DNA of 64,000 bases from Papaver somniferum (GCF_003573695.1 NC_039367.1:33876442-33940441), one strand, 5' to 3'; counted from the first letter of the stretch, positions 48,680 through 60,468 are shown. Program-made: numbers and translations. The notes: generated by a model not told the origin, from the sequence alone.

Positions 48680-49165
48680 ATCAGGTCCACGAGAGATATA
48701 ATCACCAGCTTAGCTGGTGTACATTTCACAGACATCATTGCTTCCATAAGATCCTGGCACCATATCATTCATGTAAATAGGAATAATACACACAATTGGT
48801 AAACACTCAGACCACCCATAAAAGACTCGAACTCGAAACAACACCAAAAATAAATAATTAAACTCCCTTCCTCCACTATAACCTAGACTCTGACGACTGC
48901 CATAAATCACATGCGAGTCCTGAGCAGAGAGAGAACTTCTGCTGCTAGCACCATACCCCAAGTGAGATCTCCCAAGCCTAAATCATAACGGGGTATTATA
49001 AATAGGTTCTTAAAAGAAACCAATTACAGCTACTAGCAGTAAGATGGAACTCACAAACCTGTCATTGTAAGCTTCCCCGTAATGAGAAGCACTGCCACCT
49101 TCCCCATAATCTACCTGAGCTCTTTGGCGCGGGCCAGCATCAGCATAACGTTGAGGTAAATCCCC
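48680..49165 (-). pseudogene. Captured Gly/Ser/Tyr-rich protein exons
   Basis: Minus-strand exons 49165-49059 (GDLPQRYADAG, RAQVDYGEGGSASHYGE), 48977 to about 48874 (LGRSHLGYGASSRSSLSAQD) and 48753-48680 (GSYGSNDVCEMYTS, then an in-frame TAA, then AGDYISRGPD). Acceptors end in TTAG, TTAG and CCAG, and donors are GT for the first and third; the donor of the middle exon looks lost. The low-complexity Tyr/Gly/Ser composition resembles the tails of RNA-associated plant proteins. I do not identify the parent gene. Confidence 0.55.
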
Positions 49166-49299
49166 CTAAGGTAACATACATACAAAAAATAATCATACTA
49201 CTAAAAAAACAAATAAGTACAACTATTGCAATAACTGTACTCAAGACTAAAACCCCTGAAACTAATCAAACAAGGACCAAGGTTATTAGATATGCGTAC

Positions 49300-49437
49300 T
49301 TGGTCTCCTTGTGTAGGACCAAAGTTTGATAACCATTTCACCACAGAAGATGGTACATTTATATCCATGGCTTCTGTTGGATCTGTTTCGCATACACGAG
49401 GTAGAGAAAACGCATCACAGTTCACAATCACATCAGG
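49300..49437 (-). pseudogene. Captured exon of unknown parent
   Basis: A 138-base, 46-codon minus-strand exon is open throughout between a TTGCCAG acceptor and a CAA|GTACGC donor. It contains PDVIVNCDAFSLPRV and AMDINVPSSVVKWLS. No family recognised. It could belong to the same parent as the Gly/Ser/Tyr-rich exons that follow it. Confidence 0.5.
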
Positions 49438-49600
49438 CTGGCAATACATCAATTAAACTTATTATAAGATTTTGAAATCAGTACATGATTGCCCATATCA
49501 AAAATTAAAATAATTACGAGTTTGCAAACCTTTTCAAATGTAGTGGAGATTGAATCAAGACCTTGTCCAGTTTGTAAAAACCCAGGACTATATGTAAAAC

Positions 49601-49788
49601 TTATGCAGGACTAGGAGCAGTTCCAGATTTGTCTGTGTCCATCGGCTCGCCTGCAGCGAATTCACCCTCCCCTGCGCTCGCATCGACGTCAGCACCATCG
49701 GTTTGGGGTTCGTCTGTGCTTTGTGGTGGAGGTAATGGTGATTCTGCTGGAGTAGGTGGCTTTGGCTCTCCACATACTCCTTAATGAC
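49601..49788 (-). pseudogene. Captured Pro-rich acidic C-terminal exon
   Basis: Minus-strand exon from a GTGGCAG acceptor (49788) to TAA at 49601-49603. It starts VIKEYVE, then a single-base deletion shifts to EPKPPTPAESPLPPPQ, DGADVDASAGEGEF and ends GEPMDTDKSGTAPSPA. The composition is that of a disordered protein tail. Parent gene not identified. Confidence 0.5.
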
Positions 49789-49957
49789 CTGCCACATTAA
49801 GTCGAGTTCTTTCCTAAGTGAGTTGCATACAAATATACAAACAGAAACTCATTTTGTTTTTCTATAAATGAAGGCAGGCTCATATTTGTCTAATACTAAT
49901 AGGTGGAAGTGCAATAATTAGGCATCGAAAATGGGCAGAAATTGAAATAAAAATTAC

Positions 49958-50078
49958 CTCCATAGCATTCAACAAAGCATTGAACAAAGTAGGAAGTGCT
50001 CTATTTGTAACAAACGCATCCCCTTCCACCGAAAGATTCTCAAATCGCACTTCAATTTTAGGAATATCATTTCCAACC
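49958..50078 (-). pseudogene. Captured ABCG/PDR transporter exon
   Basis: A 121-base minus-strand exon is flanked by a ATACCAG acceptor and a GAG|GTAATT donor. It reads IPKIEVRFENLSVEGDAF and NRALPTLFNALLNAME, which is the conserved N-terminal segment just before the first nucleotide-binding domain of plant pleiotropic-drug-resistance (full-size ABCG) transporters. Only this exon is present. Confidence 0.75.
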
Positions 50079-50904
50079 CTGGTATAACAAAACCGAAACC
50101 AATCAGTACCTTAAACAAACCTTATTTACAAGTGAAACTCCCTCAAACTGATTAACAAACTGAAACCCTTAAAACTGATTAACAAACTGAAACCCTTAAA
50201 TCTGATTAACAAACTGAAACCCTAAATTCGAAATAACCCAAACCCTAAAACATATGACGAAAGACTTACACAGATGAAATACAGATGATGAAATCGAAAC
50301 CCTAAACTCGATTAACGGATGATGAAATTCAAATTCTGAACTTGATTAACATATGTGATTCTACAGGGAAGAAGAAAAAAAGATAAGGAAGAGAAAATCT
50401 AACATACAAAAAGAAGAAACATATACCTAAAGCTGAGATTCAAGATCAGTTCTTGAAAGCTCCAACCTGATGAACCCTAAAATGAAATGGAAACAAAAAA
50501 TGGTACATATGAAACCCAAAAATATGATTTAACAGATGATAAAACCCTAAAATCGAAAAATTGATGATGACTTATGCAGATCGAAACTAAAATCGAAACC
50601 TAAACTCGTTAATCTTACACAGTTCTTCAAAGATCAGAAGATTAACGAGTGTGGAGACGAGACGAGAGGAGAGAAGAAGAAAGAACAGGAGTAGAAGAGA
50701 GAAAAGAAAAAACTGAAACTGAAATCTCGATTTGGCTAAGTGCTGAGATATCCTCAAAAGCACGCATGTGAATCGCACACGCATGGGAGGAAATACTCTG
50801 GTATAACTCATCGTGGGTGGAAACATAATGCCACACATGTGAATGGCAAACGCACATTCTGAAGGTGTTACCACCCGAGTGTGACCAAGCGTGTGACTAC
50901 CACG
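50079..50904 (-). other. CACTA interior upstream of the captured exons
   Basis: If the captured exons are transcribed, this is their 5' side. It contains direct repeats of AACTGATTAACAAACTGAAACCCTT-type units at about 50150-50225 (unit shown in part only) and a pyrimidine-rich tract on the minus strand at 50645-50710, as in plant 5' leaders. No promoter can be assigned. Confidence 0.4.
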
Positions 50905-51006
50905 CGTATAAAAAAATTCGTAACGGCTTAGCCCTGTTACAAATTTTTAAGAAATTAGTAACGACTTCCACCTGTTACGAATTTTTTGTAACGGCCATTT
51001 GTAACG
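50905..51006. repeat. CACTA subterminal repeats, right
   Basis: TTCGTAACGGCTTAGCC, GTTACGAATTTTTTG and GTAACGGCC match the left array in inverted sense. The terminal CACTA repeat itself is missing. Confidence 0.65.
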
Positions 51007-54000
51007 GGTATAGGAGAAATAGGATTGAAGCTATAAAAGATAGCTCCGGGAAGTGGGTGGAAGGTACTGAGAAGGTTGCTGAGATTATTACGGGGCATTT
51101 ACAAAAAGTCACTACAACATCTAGTCCGGATACTGACAATAGTTACCTAGATGATACAAAATCCATAATATCGACTACGGATAATGAACAGTTGACTGAA
51201 ATCCTTAATCTGAAAGAAATTAGGAGTGTTGTGTTCTCTATGGATCCAGACAAAGCACCGGTACCAGACGTTTTCACCCCTAGATTCTTCCAAATAAACT
51301 GAGAAGTGGTGAATCAGGAAATATTTAACTTGGTAGAGAGTTTTTTTACTACAGGCTTCATTTTAAGAGAAATTAACACCACATTCATCACCCTAATACC
51401 CAAGATCGAGTATCCACAAGCTACCAACGATTATAGACCCATAACCATAAGCAATATGATATACAAAATCATCTCCAAAATTCTAGCAAACAGTCTGAAA
51501 AGGTTTATACCAAGCATCATTTATCCTTACCAAGCAGCTTTCATCCAAGGTAGACAGATCTCGGATAATATTTTCATAGCCCATGAAGTGATTCACACAT
51601 GTGAGCACAAAGGGGTAATGAATTCATTATGGAGTTAAAGATAGATATGTCGAAAGCTTTCGACAGAGTGGTGTGGAATTTCTTGGGTAAGATTTTGGAA
51701 AAAAAATAGGGTTTAGTAGTCAGTGGTGTAAGCTTGTGCACCAATGCATTAGTTCGGTCTCGACATCCGTTCTTTTAAATGGGGTGCCTTGTGAGCAATA
51801 TACCCCGTCTAGAGGTTTAAGGTAGGGAGATCTGTTATCTCCCTACCTTTTTATCATTTGCATGGAGGTGCTGTCTAGAGCTATCTCCAAGGCGGAAGAG
51901 ATGAACCTTATCCATGGGATAAAGGTAGGGAAAAATGCCCCTTCGATATTGCATCTGCTGTTTGCTGACGACTTGCTGGTTTTCAGTATAACAAGTAAAG
52001 ATGAGAGTCCTAGCATCTTGAAGGTGCTTGGCGAGTTTAGCTCGGCGTCTGGTCATCTTATAAACATGGAATAATCTGGAGTCTTTTTTATCCCAAACAC
52101 CCATCAGAATAAAACTAATGATGTCATTAACTCACTAGGTGTAACGAGAATTTCTCTTAATGACAAATACCTAGGTTCATCTTTGTTTACTCACACATTT
52201 AAAATTAAGTCATGTCAATTCATCCTAGACAGAGTTGGTGGTAATCTTCAGAATGGAAAGGAAAATTTTTGTCTTGTGCAGGTAAAGGGGTCATGATACA
52301 AGCTTCCTCATCTACAACTCCAATGTATCAAATGAACTGTTTTAGAGTTCCACTGGCAGTAACAGATGATATAGATTAAATGCAACGCGACTTCTTCTGG
52401 GGAAAGAATGAAAATGGTAAAAAAAGGGTATTTCTGAAGGCATGGATTGGGGTTTGTAAGCCAAAGAGCATGGGTGGAATGGGCTTCTTGAACTTGAGAG
52501 AATTTAATTCAGCAATGGTAGCCGAAGTCGGTTGGCGAATGTTAAAGGATCCGAATGGGTTGTGGGTCTCCATTTACAAAAATAAGTACTTCCCAGACTC
52601 AAGCCCGCTGAACAATACCTATAAAGTTGTTGACAAAGATTCGTGGGTTTGGAAAAACCTGATGAAAGAGGTTGGAAAAATTAGAGAGAATATTGAATGG
52701 AACGTAGGATATCGAAAAACTATAAAAATATGGGAAGACATATGGTATCAAGGACAACAAAGACAATTAGTAGAAGACTCACACCAAAATCAAAAGATCG
52801 TCTTTGTGGAAGAAATTATGGAAAAGTCTGATGAAGAATGGGGTTGGGACGAACAGAATTTGGAAGGTTATTTTGAAACACATGTTTGTGAGAAGATTAA
52901 GAAGACCAAGATAAACAGTGGTACAAAAGATGAAATAAGATGAAAATTGGGAAAAGAATGGGAAGTTCACAATTAAATCTTTGTATAAGAAGCTTATGCT
53001 CAGGGGTCAACCAGAAGATCTGGAGATGAAACATTTTTGGAGAAAAATCTGGAAGATAAACACAATTCCCAGAGTAAAAACATTTATCTGGAAGTGTATC
53101 CACTCCATTCTATCCTTAAATGGGAGAATAGCCAGAATTCTGCCATACATCAACAAAATTTGCCCCTTATGTGGGAAGCAGGAAAAAACTCTAACCCATA
53201 TCTTTATGAATTGTGATTTCATAGTTAATGTCTTGTGTTATCTGGGTGTTAACCAAACTCTTTATACTAATAGTCATTCTGATTTCCATTGTTGGCTCCA
53301 TGACTGGTTCCGCAGAGGTAGGCTAGATAAACTAGGAGGCATAGAGTGGGCCGACATTCTAGCAATCACTTGGTGGCAAATTTGGAAGACCAGATGTGAC
53401 CTAGTCTTTAGGAAAATTAAACCTAACCCACAAAGAACAGGGACAACATTATCACTATGGTAAACGGTACTAGAAGAAGTAGGAGAGTCGATAGTCAGAA
53501 CTCGGAGATCCAAATAATTGATAATGCTATCTCCCTAGATACTAACTTATTAGTTGTTAAAATTAATATAACTTTGAGAGTCAGTAGAAACTCAATGGAG
53601 GGTGGAATAGCACTAATGATTTCTGATCATGCAGGTAGGATCTATGAAGCAAGATGCAGAAGCTTTGAGGCAGGTGCAGAGGAAGATCTAGAGGATGGGG
53701 CAACTTCCATGACAATCCAGTGGGCACATTAGTTAAACCATCCGCAAGTCGAAGTGGAATATGACAGTGTGAAAGTCCTTGAAGCAGATATGTATGAAGT
53801 AACACGAACTTTATATTATGTATTAGGAATCTAAAGGAACTTAGTCTGGTTCCGAAATCTGAAAACTTCATGGCAGGAAAATTAGCAGATATGTATCTTG
53901 AGCAAAAAATGTGTAACCAGTGAAAAGAACCTCTCATTAACTCTCTACTGGTGAGGTTACTCCAGGAAGTTTGAACTTCAAACTATGAAATGTACCTCCA

Positions 54001-54046
54001 GGGTTGATCCCGGTTTATTTATTAAAAAAAAAAAACAAAAAAAAAA
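51007..54046 (+). pseudogene. 5'-truncated L1-type LINE ORF2 with poly(A) tail
   Basis: The order is reverse transcriptase, zinc-binding domain, RNase H, tail. It begins RRNRIEAIKDSSGKW, the segment just before the reverse transcriptase, so the endonuclease is missing. Motifs are DPDKAPVPDVFTP, YRPITISNMIYKI, AAFIQGRQISDN, IDMSKAFDRVVW and LLFADDLLVF (intact catalytic FADD near 51960-51990). The zinc-binding part has FWRKIWKI, CPLCG and THIFMNC (53029-53220). The RNase H part is at 53480-53800 (GGIALMISDHAGRIYEA). Stops and frameshifts lie near 51301, 51640, 51823, 52074, 52943 and 53460. An A-rich tail fills 54024-54046. Confidence 0.9.
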
Positions 54047-54919
54047 CTCATTTTGAATTTCAGTTTGGAAAACTAAACAGGTTTTGAAATAAATTTTTTG
54101 AAAGCATGGACCTTCGTTTACTGATTGCCGATCGAACCATTCCCATTCACTTACCCCTTTTATCTAAGGATTTGACACAAGCATGAATATCCACTCCCTG
54201 GCATTACAGTTTCATGAAATTTTGTTGGAAAGTGGATGAAGAAAAATAGCCGTTGGAGAGGAAAGAGGGGAGAGCTTGATACGAAGGGGAGAGCTTGATT
54301 ACAAAATAAAGCAATAATGTCAAAGTTTAGCAACTTATATATCTTCATTCTTCAATTATGTTCAGGGTATTTTAATATCATCCTCAATCTAATACTCTAA
54401 AGGTATTAACTCATATGCATGGAACCATCCAAGTCATGATACCAATGTAACACGTAAAATCAACGAAACGAATGAACTTGATGACGTGAATTGAGCTGCC
54501 AATGTGGCATAGATACACATTGCAGACACGTAAACAAGAGAGTTTATGTATACCAATATGGAGCAGTGTTTTTCGTGGGGCTAATTATTAAAGATACCAC
54601 ACAACAAAAAAATGATACCATCACACGTCTGAATAATTCTCATGTTTTGGTATTCCCTGCATATGAAACATTTCCAACTAATGAGATACATAGGACTATA
54701 CAGGAAATTTCATTCTATGTCTTCAGCAAACCAACTATGTGATTAACGTATCCTGTGCTGTCCTCTATTGATCCCAATTATTATGTTCCATAAGCTTATT
54801 GCTTTTCATATTCTGAGACCTATTTCCCAAAAATTTTCCCGGAATATTCAAGATACAGTTAATCAAATCCCCTAATTAGGCATAATAACCACCTAAAAAC
54901 TACTCTGAAAACCGAAACC
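54047..54919. other. No recognisable feature
   Basis: AT-rich DNA after the LINE tail. The CACTA right terminus was looked for here and not found. Confidence 0.4.
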
Positions 54920-55030
54920 GAAAGCCTTTTTGTCCCGAGCAAGTCGGGGTAGGGCTAGAGACATTATCTCAGAAAGATTTCGTCTCATAAAAATATGGCT
55001 AGATTTTACGCCGGCTTGTCTGCCTAGACA
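54920..55030 (+). repeat. SINE-like fragment
   Basis: TTTTTGTCCCGAGCAAGTC, GGGGTAGGGCTAGAGAC and TACGCCGGCTTGTCTGCC resemble the 3' half of the widespread plant Au-type SINE as I recall it. No pol III A and B boxes are visible, so only the 3' part would be present. Confidence 0.3.
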
Positions 55031-55041
55031 CCTAGATACTA

Positions 55042-55389
55042 CTCCCTCCGTCCTAAATTAGATGACCTTGTTAGTTTTAAATTTTGTTCCAAAATAGATG
55101 ACCTGTATCATCAAATAATGAAATATTTTTAAAGTTACCTTTTTAGTATCGGAAATATGTATAATTTGATAGCTATGTCTATATTCGTTAGGTAGGTGTT
55201 TTAAAATACTTTAAAATAATGTAAAGTTTACGAATATATGTTGTATAGTTTGAGAGATAAATCATTTCTAATTTTTAATAATAATTTTCATAAAGATATA
55301 ATTATATAAAATACTTAAAAATTCTCCTTTCTCCTCCTTGCCTTTATAATTGTGCAAACCACAACTAGTTCATCTAATTTAGTACGGAG
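55042..55389. mobile_element. Stowaway-like (Tc1/mariner) MITE
   Basis: The left end CTCCCTCCGTCCTAAATTAG and the right end CTAATTTAGTACGGAG are imperfect inverted repeats, flanked by TA on both sides (55040-55041 and 55390-55391). CTCCCTCCGT is the hallmark of Stowaway MITEs. The interior of about 350 bases is AT-rich and non-coding. Confidence 0.85.
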
Positions 55390-55391
55390 TA

Positions 55392-56289
55392 TTAAACTTT
55401 TGAGCAATGGCGAAGGAAAATCAAACAAGAACCCCAGTTCTTCCATTAAAAGAACAATAATTTTAGAGTCACATACGATGAAAGAAGGGGGAGAAAAAAG
55501 AGACCAATGTGATCATAAGAAATATCGCACATCAGAAAATACACAGGGAGACAGTGATTTAACCTAAAATGGTACCTCCAGATCCTTTGGACTGATGATA
55601 TACATTATCTGGATGCTGAGTAGATAGTATTCTGCTTCCTAGTACTCTTGCATCAACCGTGTGTAACCCATCCATTCACACCCATTATTTTGTTAATACT
55701 GTTTGTTCCCATTCAAGCTAAATAATAGCTAACCGTTTGTAAATTCAGCCAGCCACTGGGTGTGTTTCTGTCCATCCGACTACAGTCTTCAGGCTCAGAA
55801 GCTCCCAAATCTGCCTCGAAAATTCTCGACTCACTTTTAGAATCAATTTTCCTACGCCCGTCACCAATACAATCCAATATATTTCATCAAGACCAAGAAT
55901 AAAAGGAAACCAACTCATCTTTAAATATGCTTTGTAAAGATTGGAATCTAATCTTCCCGAGTTTCCGCCATTTTTGCCTGTTCTTCTTTAGGAATAATCA
56001 TTTTCGAAACAAACAAATTGTTTCCAACTCCAATCATTCATCAGCAGAAAAAACTTATAACCTTCAAAGTTTAATGTTGTACAATTTATATGGTCCATGA
56101 CCAGCTAAGGAGAAACCAGGAAACCCAAAGGAACCCCGAAAATTATGCTAATGCCTAATGAAGAGTAGTGTGTGTGATGGATGAGAATGAATGCAACAAT
56201 CAAACATTCACCATCTCATTACCCTAAAGTTCAACAACCGAAACTGAAACCAGAGAAGATATCCAAGAAGAAAGAAAGATTTCGATAGT
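55392..56289. other. No recognisable feature
   Basis: Mixed-composition intergenic DNA; a 71-codon plus-strand frame (55352-55567) starts inside the MITE and is not supported. Confidence 0.4.
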
Positions 56290-57600
56290 AATATATTACT
56301 GACAGTGCCATGACGATCACTAATGCTATCAATCATAAGGGAGCTTGCTGATATTCATTTAAGTTTAGATTTGTTAAAATGTTTAGGTGCACAGAATAGG
56401 AACCTACGGCTAACAAGCCACTGCACAATAATACAAATCTGCAAGTTTTCAACTTGTGATTCAAGTTGTTTGCAAAATCCAAAAAACAAAGAGGTAACTA
56501 ACCACATTTGGACTGCAGTTCCAGTTTTACTATGCCCATATGAGTGACCTACATGTAATAATTCCATTCCCCAATTAAATTGTCACCATCAGGATCATAA
56601 CCCATGAGGTCTGAAAATTGCTGCAGAGGTTTGAGAAATTGCTCAGGGTAACACGCCAATCTATAAACATGCTCCATCATTTGTTATCATGCGCTCCCTA
56701 TTGCTGACACCCGAAAGTTTCTTGGGGTGTAACATCGCCACTTAAAGTGCTGCAATTCAAATGATTTCTGATAATGTTAAAGACTTGTTTCGTCGAAGAG
56801 AGAAGACTCATCAAACTGCATGCCATTCAGCAATTACTTTAAACTAATCAGTACATAAAAACACAAACAAAACGAGCACCATCCTGCATCTCTACAGTGA
56901 ACGGTCTGAATTACAAGACAAAGATGCTAAAAGAAAGAAACACGGTACATTGTTTCAATCTCTAAAAGTTATGAAATAGAGATGAAATAGAATCCAGAGT
57001 TATGAAATTAAAAACTTAATAACTTAAAACCTTTCCAGAATTACACGGATATCAGAATCCAGAGTTATGAAATAGAAATGAACAAATTATACCTTCGAAA
57101 TACTAGTTCTGATCCAAGTGGCAAAAGTGCGACAGATACCCTCTACAACATAATATAAATCCGAAAGACCAAAGACGAATTCTATCAATGTACGAAGAAC
57201 ATAGATCCTATCACTGTTAATACTATGTCCTGTTCCTGACATCCGAAAGTTTCGTAAGTTATGCAATTCAAATGATTCCCGTTCCCGATAATGCCAGACT
57301 TGTTTTATCAAGAAAAGGGTGAAAAGACTAATGAAACAACAGAAAAACCAATACATATATCATCACATAACAACCTAATCTTAAGCTTAACGTCTTCAAA
57401 TTATAGATTAAATTCAAACAAATGAAGAAATAGACCAAGTAAATGCACTAAATACCCTAAATAAAATCAGAAAATGAAGAGTTAACCTTGCTGCTAGTTG
57501 ATTTGCGTTGGATGGGAGGTACATCATCCACACACAGCTCCATGTACCACAACTCTGGAAGTGACTCATGGAAACACTGCGGAGACACAAAAACAATTAT
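56290..57600 (-). pseudogene. Degenerate gene-like region, unit 1 of a local duplication
   Basis: Blocks recur in the same order at 58487-59300, for example AGGTCTGAAAA-TTGC/TACTGCAGAG near 56609 and 58768, and AAACTAATCAGTACATAAA near 56843 and 59010. A third partial block lies at 57230-57350 (CATCCGAAAGTTTCGT). On the minus strand 57587-57484 looks like a real exon: ESLPELWYMELCVDDVPPIQ ends at a AAG|GTTAAC donor, with CCGCAG before it. I do not recognise the parent gene. The region is likely a decayed host gene or captured fragments. Confidence 0.4.
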
Positions 57601-57706
57601 GAGCCTACAATCAAACAACAGAAAATTTGAGATTTGAGTAAGAAGGAAAATGAAAAAGAAAGTTTGCTTAATAAAATTTCCAACAACTGAATATATTTGT
57701 AGAGTA

Positions 57707-57858
57707 CCTTATGTTTTTAGGGTATAAGAGAAAGCTAGATAGATAACCTAACGGATGGGGATGTCGATGGATATCTAGATCAAATCTCAAACATCTCCTA
57801 GCCCAACCGTTGGATCATCCATCTCACTTTCTCTTATATGTACCCTAAAGACATAGGG
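57707..57858. mobile_element. Short MITE with terminal inverted repeats
   Basis: The ends CCTTATGTTTTTAGGGTA and TACCCTAAAGACATAGGG are inverted repeats, extended inward by TAAGAGAAAG/CTTTCTCTTA. GTA flanks both sides (57704-57706 and 57859-57861). 152 bases, non-coding. The three-base duplication would fit a PIF/Harbinger relative, but GTA is not the usual TWA. Confidence 0.6.
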
Positions 57859-58486
57859 GTAAACTAAAATAGAGAACTTTATATAGTGGCCTATGAGGTC
57901 ACCACCACCAACATTGAGCAACAAGACATGCAAAATTCCGCATGAAACAAAAGGTTGAAAAAATGAACACCAAAAAGCCCAAATCCATATGAAGGTGATG
58001 TGGTCTCGATCAAAAAGCCCGAATCCATCGTCACAACTTTCCATATGGCAACAAAATGTAAACTTCCATTTATTATAGTTGGACTCCTAAGAATGTAAAA
58101 AGCTGATTTGAAGTGAGGTTCTGCTACAGAATGAGTGTGTCCTTGGTGATCACTAGCCCAGTTGGAAAACCCAGTGCAAGCAACAGTTTTAACAGCAACA
58201 TTTCGTGTTCTAGGAGTAGCTTAGGCAACGAAAAGGATAACTCGTAAATTAAGCTCACATTTTAGATTAAGGGTCTTTTATAGGCAAAAGCTAGCATCAG
58301 ATACAACCATGAGGCAAAAGTGTATGTCTGGGGAATTACATAGACATTACCTACTTATAGCTCTGAAGTGATGGAGCATGGTCTCAATTCATTATATTTT
58401 GTACACCAACTGCGAACCAACATGTTTTACCGCAAATCTGACAACCAAATTCATAGAACTAGGTAAAAAGAAAGAATATATAACTG

Positions 58487-59560
58487 AGAGTCATACCCGT
58501 CACTAATGATATCGATCATAAGAGCTTACTGGTAATATTTTCAGCTTAAATTAGTTAAAAACAAGAGGAATACCCGATAGAAACCTACGTCCAATATGCC
58601 ACTGCAGAAGTACAAAACTGCATGTCTTCCTCTTGGCATAAGTGATCACATTTGGACTGCAGTTCCATTTCACAATCTCCCTCTGGAACTCTTGCACACA
58701 GAGGCCCTTGAATAGTGTTACCAAAAGTAATACTTTCAGGAGCCAGGATGACTATAACCCCGCTGAGGTCTGAAAAGTTACTGCAGAGATTCGAAAAATT
58801 GCTAAGGATTCCACTTGGTTCCACCCATCAATCCATAAACCTGCTCCACCATTTGTTCTCACGCTCTTTGTTGGTGTCATCCAAAAGCTTCTTGAATGTA
58901 GCATCGTCACTTAAGCTTCTGCAATCCAAATAATTCCCAATAATGTTAAGACTTGTATTTTCAAAGAGAAAAAACTAATCAAGCAACATTCCCTTTCAGC
59001 AATCAATTTAAACTAATCAGTACATAAACACAAAGAACGAGCAGCATCTTGAATCTCTAGTCTATAGTATCCAGAACGAGCAGCATCATTAATCTAATGG
59101 CAAAGGGGGGCGACTTTGATCATAATATCATAAATAACTTAAAACCTATCCAAAATTACACATATCAGAATCCAAATTTATGAAAAGTAGATTAACAAAT
59201 TTGCTCTTCAAACTCAAAAGAATACCTATAAAATACTAATTCTGATCCAACTACCAAAGAAGAATCTACCAATGTGACCAGGACATGGTTCTTACCATGT
59301 CTTGTTGTTACAACCAAAACAAAGGATTTGTCAACTACACATGAAATACTTTACTGACACCCTTTATTATTCATAGATAAATTACACAGACACATCATAT
59401 TTACACTAATCTACAAAACTCAAACAACAAGCAAATACTGAAAACTCAAATCTAGACCAGTTACCTTAAACTTGATGGTTCAATACACTTCTCTAGGAAA
59501 CTTGATGGTTCAACTGATTCTCTCTTTCAAGGTCCGACGAATTCTTATTACGGTTTTATC
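58487..59560 (-). pseudogene. Degenerate gene-like region, unit 2 of a local duplication
   Basis: Homologous to 56290-57150 in the same orientation. On the minus strand the best stretch reads LDCRSLSDDATFKKLLDDT and NKERENKWWSRFMD (about 58930-58830), then a stop, then a Ser/Leu-rich piece (GILSNFSNLCSNFSDLSG) and EMELQSKCDHLCQEED near 58670-58620. The charged first block looks like genuine former coding sequence. Family not recognised. Confidence 0.4.
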
Positions 59561-59874
59561 AATAAAAACTAAAACCCTTAACAAGATAACGGGTTTCATC
59601 TTCATTTGGCAGTTTCACTGGAATGTGAGTAGTGGTAACGATTTTTAAGAAGTGAGAGATAAAGATTGAAGAATCTGAGAAAGAATGTTGACAGTAATTT
59701 TTGAGATCTGATTCTCAACAAGAAGATAAACGAAAAAGAAGTTTGTTTTTTTATATAAGAGAAAATGGCCGGATTCACATGAGTGCCAAACTAGGCCTGC
59801 CTGTGTAGACTTGTGTAGTGTTTGGGTTCACGGTTTCAAACTAGGCCCCGCCCATAAATGATGCATATTTCTTT
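59561..59874. other. No recognisable feature
   Basis: Intergenic DNA without a gene or a clear repeat. Confidence 0.4.
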
Positions 59875-60293
59875 TGATTATGGAATTAGTGTTTTTAACC
59901 CTCGATCACTGCCAAATTAGGCGAGAGGCTAAGTGGAAGAGTGTTTTTTTTTACCGTAGGAACTAAATTAAGAGACTAAGAGGCCGATTTTTATCCGCTT
60001 GGAGAGAAAATTTCTATCCAAACAGCTGAACATATACCTCCCTTTATTTATTTTATTTTTTAATAAGAAAATCTAATTATGGGTCACGTTTCCAAGAATT
60101 TTAAATTAATAAAACTCTAAAATTAAGCTCAAGAGGCAAATTTTTAGCCGCTCAAAGTCATTCCAACGAGTGTATGAATGATTACTGATGAATGAGTGGG
60201 TATTCTCATTCCATAGTAGCACCAAATTAGATCAAATCCAGTGAAACTCATTCATATTGAATGAGAATCCTTACTCCATATATCTTGCCCTTA
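59875..60293. mobile_element. Tourist-like MITE, copy 1 (ends eroded)
   Basis: It is homologous along its length to 60469-60948 in the same orientation: TTATGGAATTAGTGTTTTTAA against TTATGGAATTAGTATTTTTTG at the left, and CATTCATATTGAATGAGAA plus ACTCCATAT-CTTGC at the right. The left terminal repeat is partly lost. Confidence 0.7.
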
Positions 60294-60468
60294 GATAGAA
60301 TTTCATACAAAGGTGGTTTATTAATAAACAGATGTTGAACAAAGTAAGATTAAACAATGCCTATGTGGTTGGTCTAAGGATAATTGCATTTCCAACGGAT
60401 TTTAGCAAATAGCCCACATCCTTAACTCAAAGATATAACTTCGAAGTAATTTTTTTTTTTTTTGCTAA

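Larger units (their letters stand above)
46102..51006 (+). mobile_element. CACTA-type DNA transposon carrying host gene fragments
   Basis: The left end CACTACACCATTTTTCCCG at 46102 is a CACTA terminus. It is followed by an array of subterminal repeats (GCCGTTACGAA and its complement) to about 46375. The right side has the same words at 50905-51006 (TTCGTAACGGC, TGTTACGAATTTTTTG). The mirror terminus ending GTGTAGTG is not found; LINE sequence begins near 51007. No transposase frame is visible. The interior holds exon-like pieces of at least four to five host genes, all on the minus strand with GT-AG borders. This is a non-autonomous, gene-capturing CACTA. Confidence 0.75.

Noticed and set aside
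50865..51302. 145-codon frame starting in the CACTA end and continuing into the LINE
   Set aside because: It only crosses the junction of two elements. The real signal is the LINE part from RRNRIEAIKD on; the first 48 codons are transposon end repeats.
54047..54919. Possible missing right terminus of the CACTA beyond the LINE
   Set aside because: No TGTAGTG-ending repeat matching the left end could be found after the poly(A) tail, so the element was ended at 51006.
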